Assembly (NCBI RefSeq): GCF_029210375.1
Contig: NZ_JARGER010000015.1
Coordinates: 1-64,000 of the forward strand
Direction: 5' to 3'
Length of the DNA: 64,000 nucleotides
DNA from: Nocardioides sp. YIM 152315
GTDB lineage: Bacteria; Actinomycetota; Actinomycetes; Propionibacteriales; Nocardioidaceae
Shown here piece by piece: positions 53,712 through 63,380 of this stretch. Every line of letters starts with the position of its first letter. Positions within the stretch are counted from its first letter, which is position 1. The notes under the pieces are model-generated. The model searched no databases. It was not told the DNA's origin and was given only the letters and a program-made list of their open reading frames with translations. Made by a program: the position numbers and the translations under genes.

Positions 53712-55150
53712 TCGGTGCTGGACGTCATGTAGACCGTGAGCGCGCGGTACCAGATCTCTCCTGCGGCGTCGCGGCCGATGCCGCTGACGGTGGAGCCGTC
53801 GCAGGTCGGGCTGTCGTAGGAGACCCCGTTGAGCGTCTTCGCGCCCGAGCCCTCGGACAGCAGGTAGAAGAAGTGGTTGCCGATGCCCGAGGAGTAGTGG
53901 ACGTCGACGTCGCCGGCGCCCGAGGTCCAGCAGTTCAGCGACGAGCCGTCGGAGGAGGGGTCGTCCATCCGGCGCAGGCCGAGGTGGTTCTTGAGGTCGA
54001 ACTCCTCGCCGATCAGGTAGTCGCCCGGGTCGTTGGCGTTGGCGGCGAAGAACTCCACCATCGAGCCGAAGATGTCGGACGTGGCCTCGTTGAGTCCGCC
54101 GGACTCGCCCGAGTAGGTCAGGTTGGCGGTGTGCTCGGTGACGCCGTGGGACATCTCGTGGCCCGCCACGTCGAGGGAGACCAGCGGGCCGTAGTCGGTG
54201 CCGTCGCCGTCGCCGTACGTCATCTTCGTGCCGTCCCAGAAGGCGTTGACGTAGTCGGTCCCGTAGTGGACCCGATTGTAGGAGCCGGTGCCGTCACCGA
54301 AGATCCCGTTGCGCCCGAACGTCGTCTGGTAGAAGTCCCAGGTCATGTTCGTGCCGTACTGCGCGTCGACGGCCGCCGACTCCCGGTTGCCGGCCGCGCC
54401 GTTCCCGAACGATGCGTCCGGGCTGGTGAACAGCGTCCCCGTCGGGCAGCGGAAGCCGAACAGCTGGCACAGCAGCGGGTCTTCCTGGTTGTTCAGGTCG
54501 GTCGTGTAGGTGTTGCCGCGCGTCGGGTCCTTGAGCTGGTACGCCGCGCCCGACCGGGTCAGCTGGAGCGGGACGGTGCCCGAGTAGAGCGACTGCCCCG
54601 TGCCGTCGACGTCCTGGATCTGCTGCTCGCGCCAGAGCACCTTGCCGCTGCGTGCGTCGACGTACGTCGCCAGTCGGCTCGGCGTGCCGTCGGCCTGGGT
54701 GCCGCCGGTGACGACCTCCCAGGCGAGCCGGCCGGTGCCGGAGGTGGCGTCGACGACCAGGCGCGACGTCTTCTCGTTCGCGCCGGTGATGTCGCGGATG
54801 GCGGGCGCCTTCGCGAGCGCCGTGCGCGCGGCGGCGGAAGCGCCGACCACCGGCTTCGTCGCCAGCGCGAGCGGCGCCTCGAGCGTCTGGCTCACGCCCC
54901 GCCGGACGCCGGCCGGTCCTCGATGCACCACGCGGTCGCCGCCGATGACGGGCAGGCCCTCGTAGGTGCGGACCATGCGGGTGTGGGTGGTGCCGTCGGC
55001 GTCCTCGACGACGTCGACCACGTCGTACGCGGTCGTCTCCGTCTCCAGCGACGGCGACGCCGCCGCGACCGGCGCGGTGGCGCCGACGGCGACGGGGCCG
55101 GCGATGAGGGCGAGTGCCGCTACGGCGGCGGATCCCGAGAGCGTGCGCAT
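53600..55150 (-). CDS. secreted M4-family (thermolysin-like) metallopeptidase
   Basis: A 516-residue secreted protease precursor. A signal peptide (about 1-32, ending AAAS) is followed by a FTP/PepSY-type propeptide (about 35-185) and the catalytic domain. Zinc ligands are in HEMSHGVTEH and the downstream Glu in GLNEATSDIFG; the late active-site His is in DVHYSSGIGNHFFYLL. Extracellular protein degradation is the expected role. The start may be ATG 55150 or TTG 55162; neither has a strong ribosome site. Confidence 0.93.
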   Translation of the reverse strand: MRTLSGSAAVAALALIAGPVAVGATAPVAAASPSLETETTAYDVVDVVEDADGTTHTRMVRTYEGLPVIGGDRVVHRGPAGVRRGVSQTLEAPLALATKPVVGASAAARTALAKAPAIRDITGANEKTSRLVVDATSGTGRLAWEVVTGGTQADGTPSRLATYVDARSGKVLWREQQIQDVDGTGQSLYSGTVPLQLTRSGAAYQLKDPTRGNTYTTDLNNQEDPLLCQLFGFRCPTGTLFTSPDASFGNGAAGNRESAAVDAQYGTNMTWDFYQTTFGRNGIFGDGTGSYNRVHYGTDYVNAFWDGTKMTYGDGDGTDYGPLVSLDVAGHEMSHGVTEHTANLTYSGESGGLNEATSDIFGSMVEFFAANANDPGDYLIGEEFDLKNHLGLRRMDDPSSDGSSLNCWTSGAGDVDVHYSSGIGNHFFYLLSEGSGAKTLNGVSYDSPTCDGSTVSGIGRDAAGEIWYRALTVYMTSSTDYHGARTATLDAARDLFGAGSVQHNAVATAWSAVGVS

Positions 55151-55234
55151 GAAACCGTCCAACTCGTTGAGGGAGAGGGCTACGGGACCGCAGCCTCGTC
55201 GGTCCTAACGACGAGTGGAACCTGGGGGCACGCA

Positions 55235-55259
55235 CAGGTTCGTGCAATGCACGAACCTG
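55235..55259. terminator. dapB terminator hairpin
   Basis: CAGGTTCGTGCA pairs perfectly with TGCACGAACCTG around one A, 13 nt after the dapB stop on the minus strand. Confidence 0.7.
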
Positions 55260-55271
55260 CAGCGCGGCAGG

Positions 55272-56042
<771 letters not shown>

Positions 56043-56092
56043 CCGGCTCGGCGGTCCCTGACTCGGCGGCGGGCGTCTGGCAGTCTGTGGGC

Positions 56093-56608
56093 ATGGCGTT
56101 GCAGACGATCCCACCACGGATCCGGTGGGCGGTCGACGTGATGGATGTGCAGCCCGCCGACCACGTGCTCGAGATCGGCTGCGGCCCCGGGTACGGCGCC
56201 GAGATGATCTGCGAGCGGCTGGAGACCGGCAGGCTCTTCGCCATCGACCGCTCCGAGTCCGGGGTCGACCGCACCAAGCGGCGCTGCGCGCGCTTCGTCG
56301 AGAGCGGCCGCCTCACGGTCCGCCAGATCGACCTCGCCACGCTGCGGGTGCCGGTGAAGCGGCTGCACAAGGTCTTCGCGTTCAACGTGAACCTGTTCTG
56401 GGTGCGGGGCTGTGCCGACGAGGTCGCCCTGCTCCACGAACGGGTGCTGCCGGGGGGCGCGGTCTACCTCTTCTTCGACGCCAACCGGCCGGAGCTGGTG
56501 CCCAACATCGTCCGCAAGTCGTCCGCGGCGCTCCAGGAGGGTGGCTTCCGGGTCTCGGTCGTGGACCAGAAGGCTCCCCCGGTGGTCGGCATCATCGGCC
56601 GCCGATAA
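56093..56608 (+). CDS. class I SAM-dependent methyltransferase
   Basis: A 171-residue methyltransferase with motif I HVLEIGCGPGYGAEMI, the acidic motif II LFAIDRSE, and FAFNVNLFW in place of motif IV. The substrate is unknown. It is divergent from dapB (62 nt between starts). CAGTCT 6 nt before ATG 56093 is a weaker leaderless -10. Confidence 0.88.
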   Translation: MALQTIPPRIRWAVDVMDVQPADHVLEIGCGPGYGAEMICERLETGRLFAIDRSESGVDRTKRRCARFVESGRLTVRQIDLATLRVPVKRLHKVFAFNVNLFWVRGCADEVALLHERVLPGGAVYLFFDANRPELVPNIVRKSSAALQEGGFRVSVVDQKAPPVVGIIGRR

Positions 56609-56663
56609 GAGAATAGCCTTCATTGCCTTTGCATTAGGTTATTTCCTGAAGTATGCTCTTCCC
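56609..56663 (+). promoter_or_regulatory. AT-rich promoter/operator of the SatD-like gene
   Basis: A short strongly AT-rich island in GC-rich DNA. AATAGCCT and AGGTTATT flank a quasi-palindrome (about 56611-56644). TATGCT (56652-56657) is a -10, 6 nt before ATG 56664. The helix-turn-helix of the encoded protein may bind here. Confidence 0.5.
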
Positions 56664-57266
56664 ATGACCACCGCCGTGGTCCTGACCGTGGACCAGCGCG
56701 GGAGCCGGACCGGTCCGGACCGGATCCCCGAGGCGCTCGCCGCCCTGGCGCCGCTGCGCGTCCGGCTCCCCTTCGAGCGCACCGTGGGCGACGAGCTGCA
56801 GGGCGTGCTCGACGACGGGACGTCGGTCGCCGACGCGGTGGGGATGCTGCTCCGCGCCGAGGCGTGGAACATCGGCCTGGGCGTCGGCGCCGTCGAGGAG
56901 CCGCTGCCCGACCACACCCGCGCCGGCCGCGGGCCGGCGTACGTCCACGCGCGCGCGGCCGTGACCGCCGCGAAGAGCAGCCCGTGGCACACCCGGGTCG
57001 TCGGCGACGAGCCGACGACCCGCGCGCTCGAGACCACGATCTGGCTGTGGGCCGCCGTGCTCGCCCGCCGCACCAGCCGCGGGTGGGAGGTGGCCGACCT
57101 GGCCGCCGAGGGATTGTCGTACGCCGAGATCGGCGAGCGCCTCGGCATCAGCCAGTCGGCCGTGAGCCAGCGCGCCCAGGCGGCGGGCATCGTCGAGGCC
57201 CGGCGAGCGCACGAGCTCGTCACCGGGATCACCACTCACCTGCTCGGGACGGGAGAGAAGGCATGA
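56664..57266 (+). CDS. SatD-family DNA-binding protein
   Basis: A 200-residue protein. The N-terminal two thirds resemble SatD (VVLTVDQRGSRTGPDR, LPFERTVGDELQGVL, IGLGVGAVEEPLP, GRGPAYVHARAAV). A C-terminal helix-turn-helix of sigma-r4 type follows (EGLSYAEIGERLGISQSAVSQRAQAAG). The SatD function is unclear to me. It overlaps the next gene, a membrane protein, by 4 nt (ATGA), a pairing I recall from other genomes. Confidence 0.78.
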   Translation: MTTAVVLTVDQRGSRTGPDRIPEALAALAPLRVRLPFERTVGDELQGVLDDGTSVADAVGMLLRAEAWNIGLGVGAVEEPLPDHTRAGRGPAYVHARAAVTAAKSSPWHTRVVGDEPTTRALETTIWLWAAVLARRTSRGWEVADLAAEGLSYAEIGERLGISQSAVSQRAQAAGIVEARRAHELVTGITTHLLGTGEKA

Positions 57267-57835
57267 CCGCTGACATCCTGACCGCCCAGAACTGGGGCGC
57301 GCTGACGCTCGTGCTGCTCGCCTTCGCGCTGGCCTGCAGCCTCGCGGCCTGGGCATCGGCCGGCCGCCGGATCTGGGTGCCGGCCGCGCTGGTGCTGGTC
57401 GCGGCGGCCGCGGCCGTCGCCGCGGCACCCGAGCGGGTCGCCGTCGAGGGCAACGCGGCCGCGACGCTGCTGATGGCCCTCGGCGGCGCCGTCGCGGTCG
57501 CCGGCGGTGGCCCGGCCACCGCGCTCGTCTTCGACCTGGTCGACCGCCGCGAACCGCCGACGGAGTCGCTCGACCGCGCCGGGCACGTGCTGCGCGGCGG
57601 TGCCTGGATCGGAGCGCTCGAGCGGCTCGCGACCTTCGCGACCCTGGTCGCCGGCTGGCCCGAGGGACTGGCGGTGGTGCTCGCGCTGAAGGGCCTCGGC
57701 CGCTATCCCGAGCTCCGCGCGGCCGAGGACGGCGTACGCACCGGTGCGGCCGAGCGCTTCATCATCGGCACGTTCACCAGCGTGCTGTGGGCGTGCGCCG
57801 CCGCCGGTGTCGTGGCGCTCGTCTCGACGACCTGA
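57263..57835 (+). CDS. membrane protein paired with the SatD-like gene
   Basis: A 190-residue protein with about five hydrophobic segments (LTLVLLAFALACSLAAWASA first) and a soluble middle (RREPPTESLDRAGHVLRGGAWIG). Family not recognised with certainty. Translation is coupled to the SatD-like gene. Its stop is 4 nt from the convergent pepR stop, with the palindrome CTGACCGGTCAG between. Confidence 0.7.
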   Translation: MTADILTAQNWGALTLVLLAFALACSLAAWASAGRRIWVPAALVLVAAAAAVAAAPERVAVEGNAAATLLMALGGAVAVAGGGPATALVFDLVDRREPPTESLDRAGHVLRGGAWIGALERLATFATLVAGWPEGLAVVLALKGLGRYPELRAAEDGVRTGAAERFIIGTFTSVLWACAAAGVVALVSTT

Positions 57836-57839
57836 CCGG

Positions 57840-59105
57840 TCAGGCGGGGCCGACGATCGCGAGGATCTCGGACCGTCCGAAGACGTCACGCGCGATCTCG
57901 TGCACCTCGTCGAGCGTGACGCCGTCGATGCGCGCCATCACCTCGTCGATGCTGAGCAGCTCGTCGTGGACGAGCTCGGCCTTGCCGATGCGCGACATCC
58001 GCGACGCGGAGTCCTCGAGCCCGAGCACCAGGCCGCCGCGCAGCTGCCCCTTGCCGCGGGCCAGCTCCTCGGCGGTGATGCCGTCGCGCGCGACCTTCGC
58101 GAGCTCCTCGCGGACCACCGCGAGCACGTCGTCGAGCCGGTTCGGCAGGCAGCCGACCGACACGCCGACCAGACCGGAGTCGGCGTGGTGGGAGGAGAAG
58201 GAGAACACCGAGTAGGCCAGCCCCCGGTGCTCGCGGACCTCCTGGAAGAGCCGGCTCGACGTGCCCCCGCCGAGCGCCGTGTTGAGCACGCCGAGCGCGA
58301 ACCGGCGGTCGTCGTCGCGGCGCAGGCCCTCCATGCCGAGCACGAGGTTGACCTGCTCGAAGGGACGCGTCGCCTCGATCAGCCCGGGCGCCACCCGCTT
58401 GCGGCTGCCGTGTCGCGCCGCCACGGGTGACTCCTCGACGTCGAGCCAGCCGTTGCGCCCGAACGCCGCGCGCACCTGGCGCACCAGGCTCGCGTGGTCG
58501 ACGTTGCCGGCAGCGGCGACGACGATGTTGGCGGGCCGGTAGTGGCGCTTGTAGAAGCGCCGGATCTGGGCACGGGTCAGCGCCGCGATCGACTCCTCCG
58601 AGCCGGCGATCGGGCGGCCGAGCGGGGAGTCGCCCCAGGCCTGGGCGGCGAAGAGGTTGTGCACGACGTCGTCGGGGTCGTCGTCGTGCATCGCGACCTC
58701 GTCGAGGATCACGTCGCGCTCGGCCTCGACGTCGGCGGGTGCCAGCGTCGAGCTGGTGATCATGTCGCCGAGCACGTCGACGGCCAGCGGCAGGTCCTCG
58801 TCGAGGACCCGCGCGTGGAAGCAGGTGTACTCCTTGGCGGTGAAGGCGTTGAACTCACCGCCGACCGCGTCGAGGGCCACCGAGATGTCGAGCGCCGAGC
58901 GCTCCGCGGTGCCCTTGAACAGCAGGTGCTCGAGGAAGTGCGAGCAGCCGTGCAGGGCGGGCGACTCGTCGCGCGAGCCGATGCCCACCCAGACACCGAT
59001 CGCCGCCGAGCGGACGCCCGCCTGCTGCTCGGTGATGATCCGCAGGCCGCTGGGCAGCGTCGTACGACGGATCCGCGAGGTCACCTGGCCGCCGGCGTCG
59101 GTCAC
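57840..59105 (-). CDS. M16-family zinc peptidase (PepR, processing-peptidase-like)
   Basis: A 421-residue M16B peptidase with the inverted zinc motif HFLEH in HGCSHFLEHLLFKG and the distal Glu in ERDVILDEVAMHDDDP. A C-terminal half with GGGTSSRLFQEVREHRGLAYSV is also present. It matches M. tuberculosis PepR (Rv2782c) in sequence and in lying downstream of pnp. The GTG at 59105 is preferred: the open frame extends to 59195 only through the pnp terminator hairpin. Confidence 0.92.
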   Translation of the reverse strand: MTDAGGQVTSRIRRTTLPSGLRIITEQQAGVRSAAIGVWVGIGSRDESPALHGCSHFLEHLLFKGTAERSALDISVALDAVGGEFNAFTAKEYTCFHARVLDEDLPLAVDVLGDMITSSTLAPADVEAERDVILDEVAMHDDDPDDVVHNLFAAQAWGDSPLGRPIAGSEESIAALTRAQIRRFYKRHYRPANIVVAAAGNVDHASLVRQVRAAFGRNGWLDVEESPVAARHGSRKRVAPGLIEATRPFEQVNLVLGMEGLRRDDDRRFALGVLNTALGGGTSSRLFQEVREHRGLAYSVFSFSSHHADSGLVGVSVGCLPNRLDDVLAVVREELAKVARDGITAEELARGKGQLRGGLVLGLEDSASRMSRIGKAELVHDELLSIDEVMARIDGVTLDEVHEIARDVFGRSEILAIVGPA

Positions 59106-59142
59106 GGTGTGCAGCGTGCGCGTCGCCGGCCGGGAAGACGAC

Positions 59143-59175
59143 GGTGACCCGCCAGAAACTTTCTGGCGGGTCACC
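59143..59175. terminator. palindromic terminator, copy 4 (covarying)
   Basis: GGTGACCCGCCAGAAA and its complement around one C, 17 nt after the pnp stop. Compared with copies 1-3, a C-G pair of the stem is replaced by A-T, and the outer pairs differ too, yet pairing is perfect. Confidence 0.75.
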
Positions 59176-59191
59176 TTCGGTGCAGCCTTGG

Positions 59192-61444
59192 TCACTCGGA
59201 GTCGTCAGCTCCCTCGGAGTCCGCGGACCCCTCGGCATCCGCAGCGCCCTCCTCGACCACCGGGACCAGCGACAGCTTGCCGCGGTCGTCGATCTCGGCG
59301 ATCTGGACCTGGATCTTCTGGCCGACCGAGACCACGTCCTCGACGGCGTCGACGCGCTTGCCACCGGCCAGCGAGCGCAGCTTGCTGATGTGCAGCAGGC
59401 CGTCCTTGCCGGGGAGCAGCGAGACGAACGCACCGAAGTTCGTCGTCTTCACGACCGTGCCGAGGTAGCGCTCGCCGACCTCCGGCATCGTCGGGTTGGC
59501 GATCGCGTTGATCGCGGACCGGGCGGCCTCGGCGGCCTCGCCGTTGGTGGCACCGATGTAGATGGTGCCGTCGTCCTCGATCGAGATCGACGCCTCGGTG
59601 TCGTCCTGGATCTGGTTGATGACCTTGCCCTTGGGGCCGATGACCTCGCCGATCTTGTCGACGGGGATCTTGATCGTGATGATCCGCGGCGCGTGGATCG
59701 ACATCTCCTCGGGCTCGTCGATGGCCTCGGCCATCACGTCGAGGATCGTCATCCGCGCGTCGCGCGCCTGCTGCAGCGCCTGCCCGAGCACCTCGGCCGG
59801 AATGCCGTCGAGCTTGGTGTCGAGCTGCAGCGCGGTGACGAACTCCCGGGTGCCGGCGACCTTGAAGTCCATGTCGCCGAACGCGTCCTCGGCGCCGAGG
59901 ATGTCGGTGAGCGCGACGTACTGGGTCTGGCCGTCGATCTCGCCGGACACCAGGCCCATCGCGATGCCCGCGACCGACGCCTTGAGCGGCACGCCGGCCT
60001 GCAGCAGCGCCAGCGTGGACGCGCAGACGGAGCCCATCGAGGTCGAGCCGTTGGAGCCCATCGCCTCGGAGAGCTGACGGATCGCGTAGGGGAACTCCTC
60101 GCGGTCCGGCAGCACCGGGAGCAGCGCCCGGCGGGCGAGCGCGCCGTGGCCGACCTCGCGGCGCTTCGGCGAGCCGACCCGGCCGGTCTCGCCGGTCGAG
60201 AACGGCGGGAAGACGTACTTGTGCATGTAGCGGCGGTGCTTCTCCGGGGAGAGCGTGTCGAGCTGCTGCTCCATCTTGAGCATGTCGAGGGTGGTGACGC
60301 CCAGGATCTGGGTCTCGCCGCGCTCGAACAGCGCCGAGCCGTGCACGCGGGGGATCACGCCGACCTCGGCGTGCAGCGGCCGGATGTCGGCCAGGCCGCG
60401 GCCGTCGATGCGCACCTTGTCGCGCAGGATGCTCTCGCGGACGACGGCCTTGTTGACCGAGCGGAACGCCGCGCCGAGCTCCTTCTCGCGGCCCTCGAAC
60501 TGGCCGCCGAGCTTCGCGATGACCTCGTCCTTGAGCTCGTCGGTGCGGTCGTTGCGCTCCTGCTTGTCGGCGATCTTCATCGCGGCGGCGAGGTCGGCCT
60601 TCACCGCGGCCTCGACGGCCTCGAAGACGTCGTCCTCGTAGTCGAGGAAGACCGGGAAGTCCTGGACCGGCTTCGCGGCGACGTTGGCGAGCTCCGACTG
60701 CGCCTCGCACAGCTGCTTGATGAACGGCTTCGCAGCGTCGAGACCGCTGGCGACGACGTCCTCGGTCGGCGCCTGGGCACCGGACTGGACCTTGCCGAAG
60801 GCGGTCTCGGTGGCCTCGGCCTCGACCATCATGATCGCGACGTCGCCGGAGTCGGTGACCCGGCCGGCGACCACCATGTCGAAGACGGCGTCCTCGAGCT
60901 GGCTGTGGGTCGGGAACGCGACCCACTGGCCCTCGATCAGCGCCACGCGGACGCCGCCGACCGGGCCGGAGAACGGCAGGCCGGAGAGCTGGGTGGACAG
61001 CGAGGCCGCGTTGATCGCCAGCACGTCGTACGGCGCGTCCGGGTTGAGCGCCATCACGGTGATGACGACCTGGACCTCGTTGCGCAGGCCCTTCTTGAAG
61101 GTCGGGCGCAGCGGCCGGTCGATGAGGCGGCAGGCGAGGATCGCGTCCTCGCCCGGGCGACCCTCGGAGCGGAAGAAGGAGCCGGGGATCTTGCCCGCGG
61201 CGTACATCCGCTCCTCGACGTCGATCGTGAGCGGGAAGAAGTCGAACTGCTCCTTGGGGTGCTTGCCGGCGGTGGTCGCCGACAGCAGCATGGTGTCGTC
61301 GTCGAGGTAGGCGGTCACCGAGCCGGCGGCCTGCCGGGCGAGGAGCCCGGTCTCGAACTTCACGGTGCGCTGGCCGTACTTGCCGTTGTCGAGGACGGTC
61401 TCGACGGCAGAGATCACGGGCTCGTTGGTGGAGGTGTCAGTCAA
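59192..61444 (-). CDS. pnp: polyribonucleotide nucleotidyltransferase
   Basis: A 750-residue PNPase (GpsI in actinobacteria): two RNase PH domains with an alpha-helical linker, then KH (IIKI-like [25 protein letters not shown]) and S1 ([31 protein letters not shown]) domains and an acidic tail. It degrades RNA phosphorolytically and, in actinobacteria, adds 3' tails. The start is a rare TTG at 61444, 7 nt after AAGGGA. The long 5' leader contains hairpins that may serve autoregulation by RNase cleavage. Confidence 0.95.
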   Translation of the reverse strand: MTDTSTNEPVISAVETVLDNGKYGQRTVKFETGLLARQAAGSVTAYLDDDTMLLSATTAGKHPKEQFDFFPLTIDVEERMYAAGKIPGSFFRSEGRPGEDAILACRLIDRPLRPTFKKGLRNEVQVVITVMALNPDAPYDVLAINAASLSTQLSGLPFSGPVGGVRVALIEGQWVAFPTHSQLEDAVFDMVVAGRVTDSGDVAIMMVEAEATETAFGKVQSGAQAPTEDVVASGLDAAKPFIKQLCEAQSELANVAAKPVQDFPVFLDYEDDVFEAVEAAVKADLAAAMKIADKQERNDRTDELKDEVIAKLGGQFEGREKELGAAFRSVNKAVVRESILRDKVRIDGRGLADIRPLHAEVGVIPRVHGSALFERGETQILGVTTLDMLKMEQQLDTLSPEKHRRYMHKYVFPPFSTGETGRVGSPKRREVGHGALARRALLPVLPDREEFPYAIRQLSEAMGSNGSTSMGSVCASTLALLQAGVPLKASVAGIAMGLVSGEIDGQTQYVALTDILGAEDAFGDMDFKVAGTREFVTALQLDTKLDGIPAEVLGQALQQARDARMTILDVMAEAIDEPEEMSIHAPRIITIKIPVDKIGEVIGPKGKVINQIQDDTEASISIEDDGTIYIGATNGEAAEAARSAINAIANPTMPEVGERYLGTVVKTTNFGAFVSLLPGKDGLLHISKLRSLAGGKRVDAVEDVVSVGQKIQVQIAEIDDRGKLSLVPVVEEGAADAEGSADSEGADDSE

Positions 61445-61507
61445 GGGTCGTTCCCTTATCCGTTCGCGGAGCGATCCACGGCGTCCCGTTCTGCCCTCAC
61501 GTGCATG

Positions 61508-61558
61508 GGGTGCGGGCCGGTCTTCGATCGAGGCCCGCAGCCCACCCGCGAGTGCGGG
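61508..61558 (-). promoter_or_regulatory. pnp leader hairpins
   Basis: GGGTGCGGGCC (61508-61518) pairs with GGCCCGCAGCCC (61532-61543) with one bulge. A second short stem, CCCGC-GAGT-GCGGG, lies just beside it. Both fall in the leader of the pnp mRNA, where E. coli pnp has its autoregulatory stem. Confidence 0.5.
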
Positions 61559-61645
61559 GGCTGAAGGCCACTACCGAGGACCGGGCCAGAACGCGCGGGT
61601 CGCTCCTGGTGTGCTTCTGAGGTGTTCAGTTGTCGAACGCGTCCG

Positions 61646-61651
61646 AGCCTA
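61646..61651 (-). promoter_or_regulatory. pnp -10
   Basis: TAGGCT between the rpsO terminator and pnp would start a leader of about 195 nt. Confidence 0.4.
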
Positions 61652-61675
61652 GCGTTGTCGGGCCCGGATACGAGA

Positions 61676-61707
61676 GGAGCGGCTGCCCGCGAAGGGGCAG
61701 CCGCTCC
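61676..61707 (-). terminator. rpsO terminator
   Basis: GGAGCGGCTGCCC (61676-61688) pairs perfectly with GGGCAGCCGCTCC (61695-61707), 20 nt after the rpsO stop. It would limit read-through from rpsO to pnp. Confidence 0.75.
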
Positions 61708-61726
61708 GCCCCGGAGACGGGGAAGG

Positions 61727-62002
61727 TCAACGACGCAGACCGAGGCGCTCCACGATGGAGCGGTAGCGCGCGATCTCGGTCTTCTGCAGGTAGTTGAGCA
61801 GACGACGGCGCTGACCGACGAGCAGCAGCAGGCCACGACGGCTGTGGTGGTCGTGCTTGTGCTGCTTGAGGTGCTCGGTGAGGTGGGAGATGCGGTGGCT
61901 CAGCAGCGCGATCTGCACCTCGGGCGAGCCGGTGTCGCCCTCGGTCATGGCGTACTCGGCGATGATCTTCTTCTTGGTCTCCGCGTCGGTACCGATCGAC
62001 AT
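61727..62002 (-). CDS. rpsO: 30S ribosomal protein S15
   Basis: A 91-residue S15, two residues longer than the common 89. The [36 protein letters not shown] region binds 16S rRNA helix 22. A strong AAGGAG site lies before ATG 62002. The rpsO-pnp order is conserved across bacteria. Confidence 0.97.
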   Translation of the reverse strand: MSIGTDAETKKKIIAEYAMTEGDTGSPEVQIALLSHRISHLTEHLKQHKHDHHSRRGLLLLVGQRRRLLNYLQKTEIARYRSIVERLGLRR

Positions 62003-62122
62003 GCGGGCTCCTTCCGGCCCTCTCGGGCAGTTCGTTGCGCGGCGCGCCCGGGCCTGTTCACCGGGGCACTCTGGTTCCGCGGCCGTTCTGACGGCGTGTC
62101 GCCTCGTGCAGGCAACCTGAGA

Positions 62123-62128
62123 ACTCTA
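62123..62128 (-). promoter_or_regulatory. rpsO -10
   Basis: TAGAGT about 120 nt before the rpsO ATG, giving a GC-rich leader that could fold for S15 autoregulation. Confidence 0.4.
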
Positions 62129-62174
62129 ACGCGCAGGGTGACGCGCGGCCGAATCCGCATGTGATGATCGGGCC

Positions 62175-62900
62175 GTGCCACGACCTCTCGGAGCGGTGCT
62201 CGTCCTCGCGCTGCTCACCAGCCTGGTGACCGGCCTGGTGACCGGAGCGACGACCGGCCTGCCGATCGGCTCGCCCCCGTCGTACGCCGCGGCCGACGAG
62301 CCGGCATGGGCGGCGGACCTCCCGGAGCGGACCACGCAGGTGGTGCGCACGGTGTCGAGCCGGAAGTACTGCCACAAGGTCTGGTGCACGGTCACCCAGG
62401 CCTGGGAGCGCACCGGCGACGGCGGCTGGGAGAAGGTCCGCGAGCTCCGGTCCACGATCGGCTCGCGGGGGTGGGGCAAGCAGCGCGAGGGCGACCGCCG
62501 GTCACCGCTCGGGGTGTTCGACATCGAGGTGACCTTCACGACCAGCTCGTCCAACCCCGGCCGGATGCCGTGGCGCCAGCGTCGGCCGACCTCGATCGTC
62601 TCCTCCGCAGCGGGACCGAACTACAACACGTGGCTCGAGGTCCGCGGCGTCAGGTCGGGCAACCGTCCGTCGATGCGGTCGGGGTGGGTGCTGGACTACA
62701 ACTTCGTCCGGCTGCGCCCGGGCGCGGGCACGCGGCCGGTGCCCGGCAGGGGCAGCGGGATCTTCTACCACACGTCGAAGCCCGGGCACCGCTGGGCGCC
62801 GACGGCCGGCTGCACCCAGGTGGGGAACCCGCGGCAGATGCGGTGGCTGCTCACCTGGCTGCGCCCGTCGGCGGAGCCGCGGGTCCTGCAGCAGCGCTGA
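62175..62900 (+). CDS. secreted L,D-transpeptidase-like (YkuD) protein
   Basis: A 241-residue exported protein: signal peptide about 1-40 (ending YAAA), then a YkuD-like fold with DRRSPLGVFDIE, GIFYHTSKPGHRW and catalytic-type APTAGCTQVG. It could cross-link or trim peptidoglycan; the usual HxxxxxxHG(S/T)xG motif is changed, so transpeptidase activity is not assured. GTG start; GATGAT 6 nt upstream is a weak -10. Confidence 0.82.
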   Translation: MPRPLGAVLVLALLTSLVTGLVTGATTGLPIGSPPSYAAADEPAWAADLPERTTQVVRTVSSRKYCHKVWCTVTQAWERTGDGGWEKVRELRSTIGSRGWGKQREGDRRSPLGVFDIEVTFTTSSSNPGRMPWRQRRPTSIVSSAAGPNYNTWLEVRGVRSGNRPSMRSGWVLDYNFVRLRPGAGTRPVPGRGSGIFYHTSKPGHRWAPTAGCTQVGNPRQMRWLLTWLRPSAEPRVLQQR

Positions 62901-62920
62901 CCGGCCCGGGCCCGGACGAC

Positions 62921-63163
62921 TCAGACCGCCGGCGGCGGGTCCCTGCGCTCGGTGACCTCGCGGCGGCCGTCGGAGTACTGCGTCACGTGCGTGGAGCGTC
63001 GCCGTGACGAGGTCGTCGCGACAGTCAGGACGATGACGAGCACGCCGGCCGCCGTGAGGATGTATCCCACCATCGTGAGGTCGACGTTCGCGAGGTTGTC
63101 GGTCACGGCGAAGGCGAGAATCAGCCCCACCGCGAGCAGGAAGACGCCAAGTCCGTAGCCCAT
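62921..63163 (-). CDS. DUF6458-like small membrane protein
   Basis: An 80-residue protein with two helices (GLGVFLLAVGLILAFAV and MVGYILTAAGVLVIVLTV) and a basic, polar tail. Family resemblance is to actinobacterial DUF6458 proteins of unknown function. ATG 63163 has GAGAGAGGG at the right distance; ATG 63169 is too near it. Confidence 0.8.
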   Translation of the reverse strand: MGYGLGVFLLAVGLILAFAVTDNLANVDLTMVGYILTAAGVLVIVLTVATTSSRRRSTHVTQYSDGRREVTERRDPPPAV

Positions 63164-63338
63164 GTCCATCCCTCTCTCCGCGCCCTTCTGGGCGCTCAGC
63201 GAAAGGGTGTCCGGCCAGGTTGCGGCGCAAACCCGGTCGCTGCACTGGCTCAGACCAGTGTCACCGACTCCGAGACCACCGCCTCGCAGGTCCAGCCGCC
63301 CTCGCGACTCCTCGGGTGTTGCACATTTCCCTAGAAGT

Positions 63339-63370
63339 GCAGGGATACCCGGTGCACCGGGTATCCCTGC
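63339..63370. terminator. 32-bp perfect palindrome after the MMPL gene
   Basis: GCAGGGATACCCGGTG followed by its exact reverse complement. It lies 11 nt after the MMPL stop on the minus strand and is preceded by a weaker GCAC/GTGC hairpin. Confidence 0.7.
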
Positions 63371-63380
63371 GCCATCCCAC

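Noticed and set aside
59106-59195. Longer start for the M16 peptidase
   Set aside because: The added residues are encoded by the palindromic pnp terminator and are not part of the peptidase fold.
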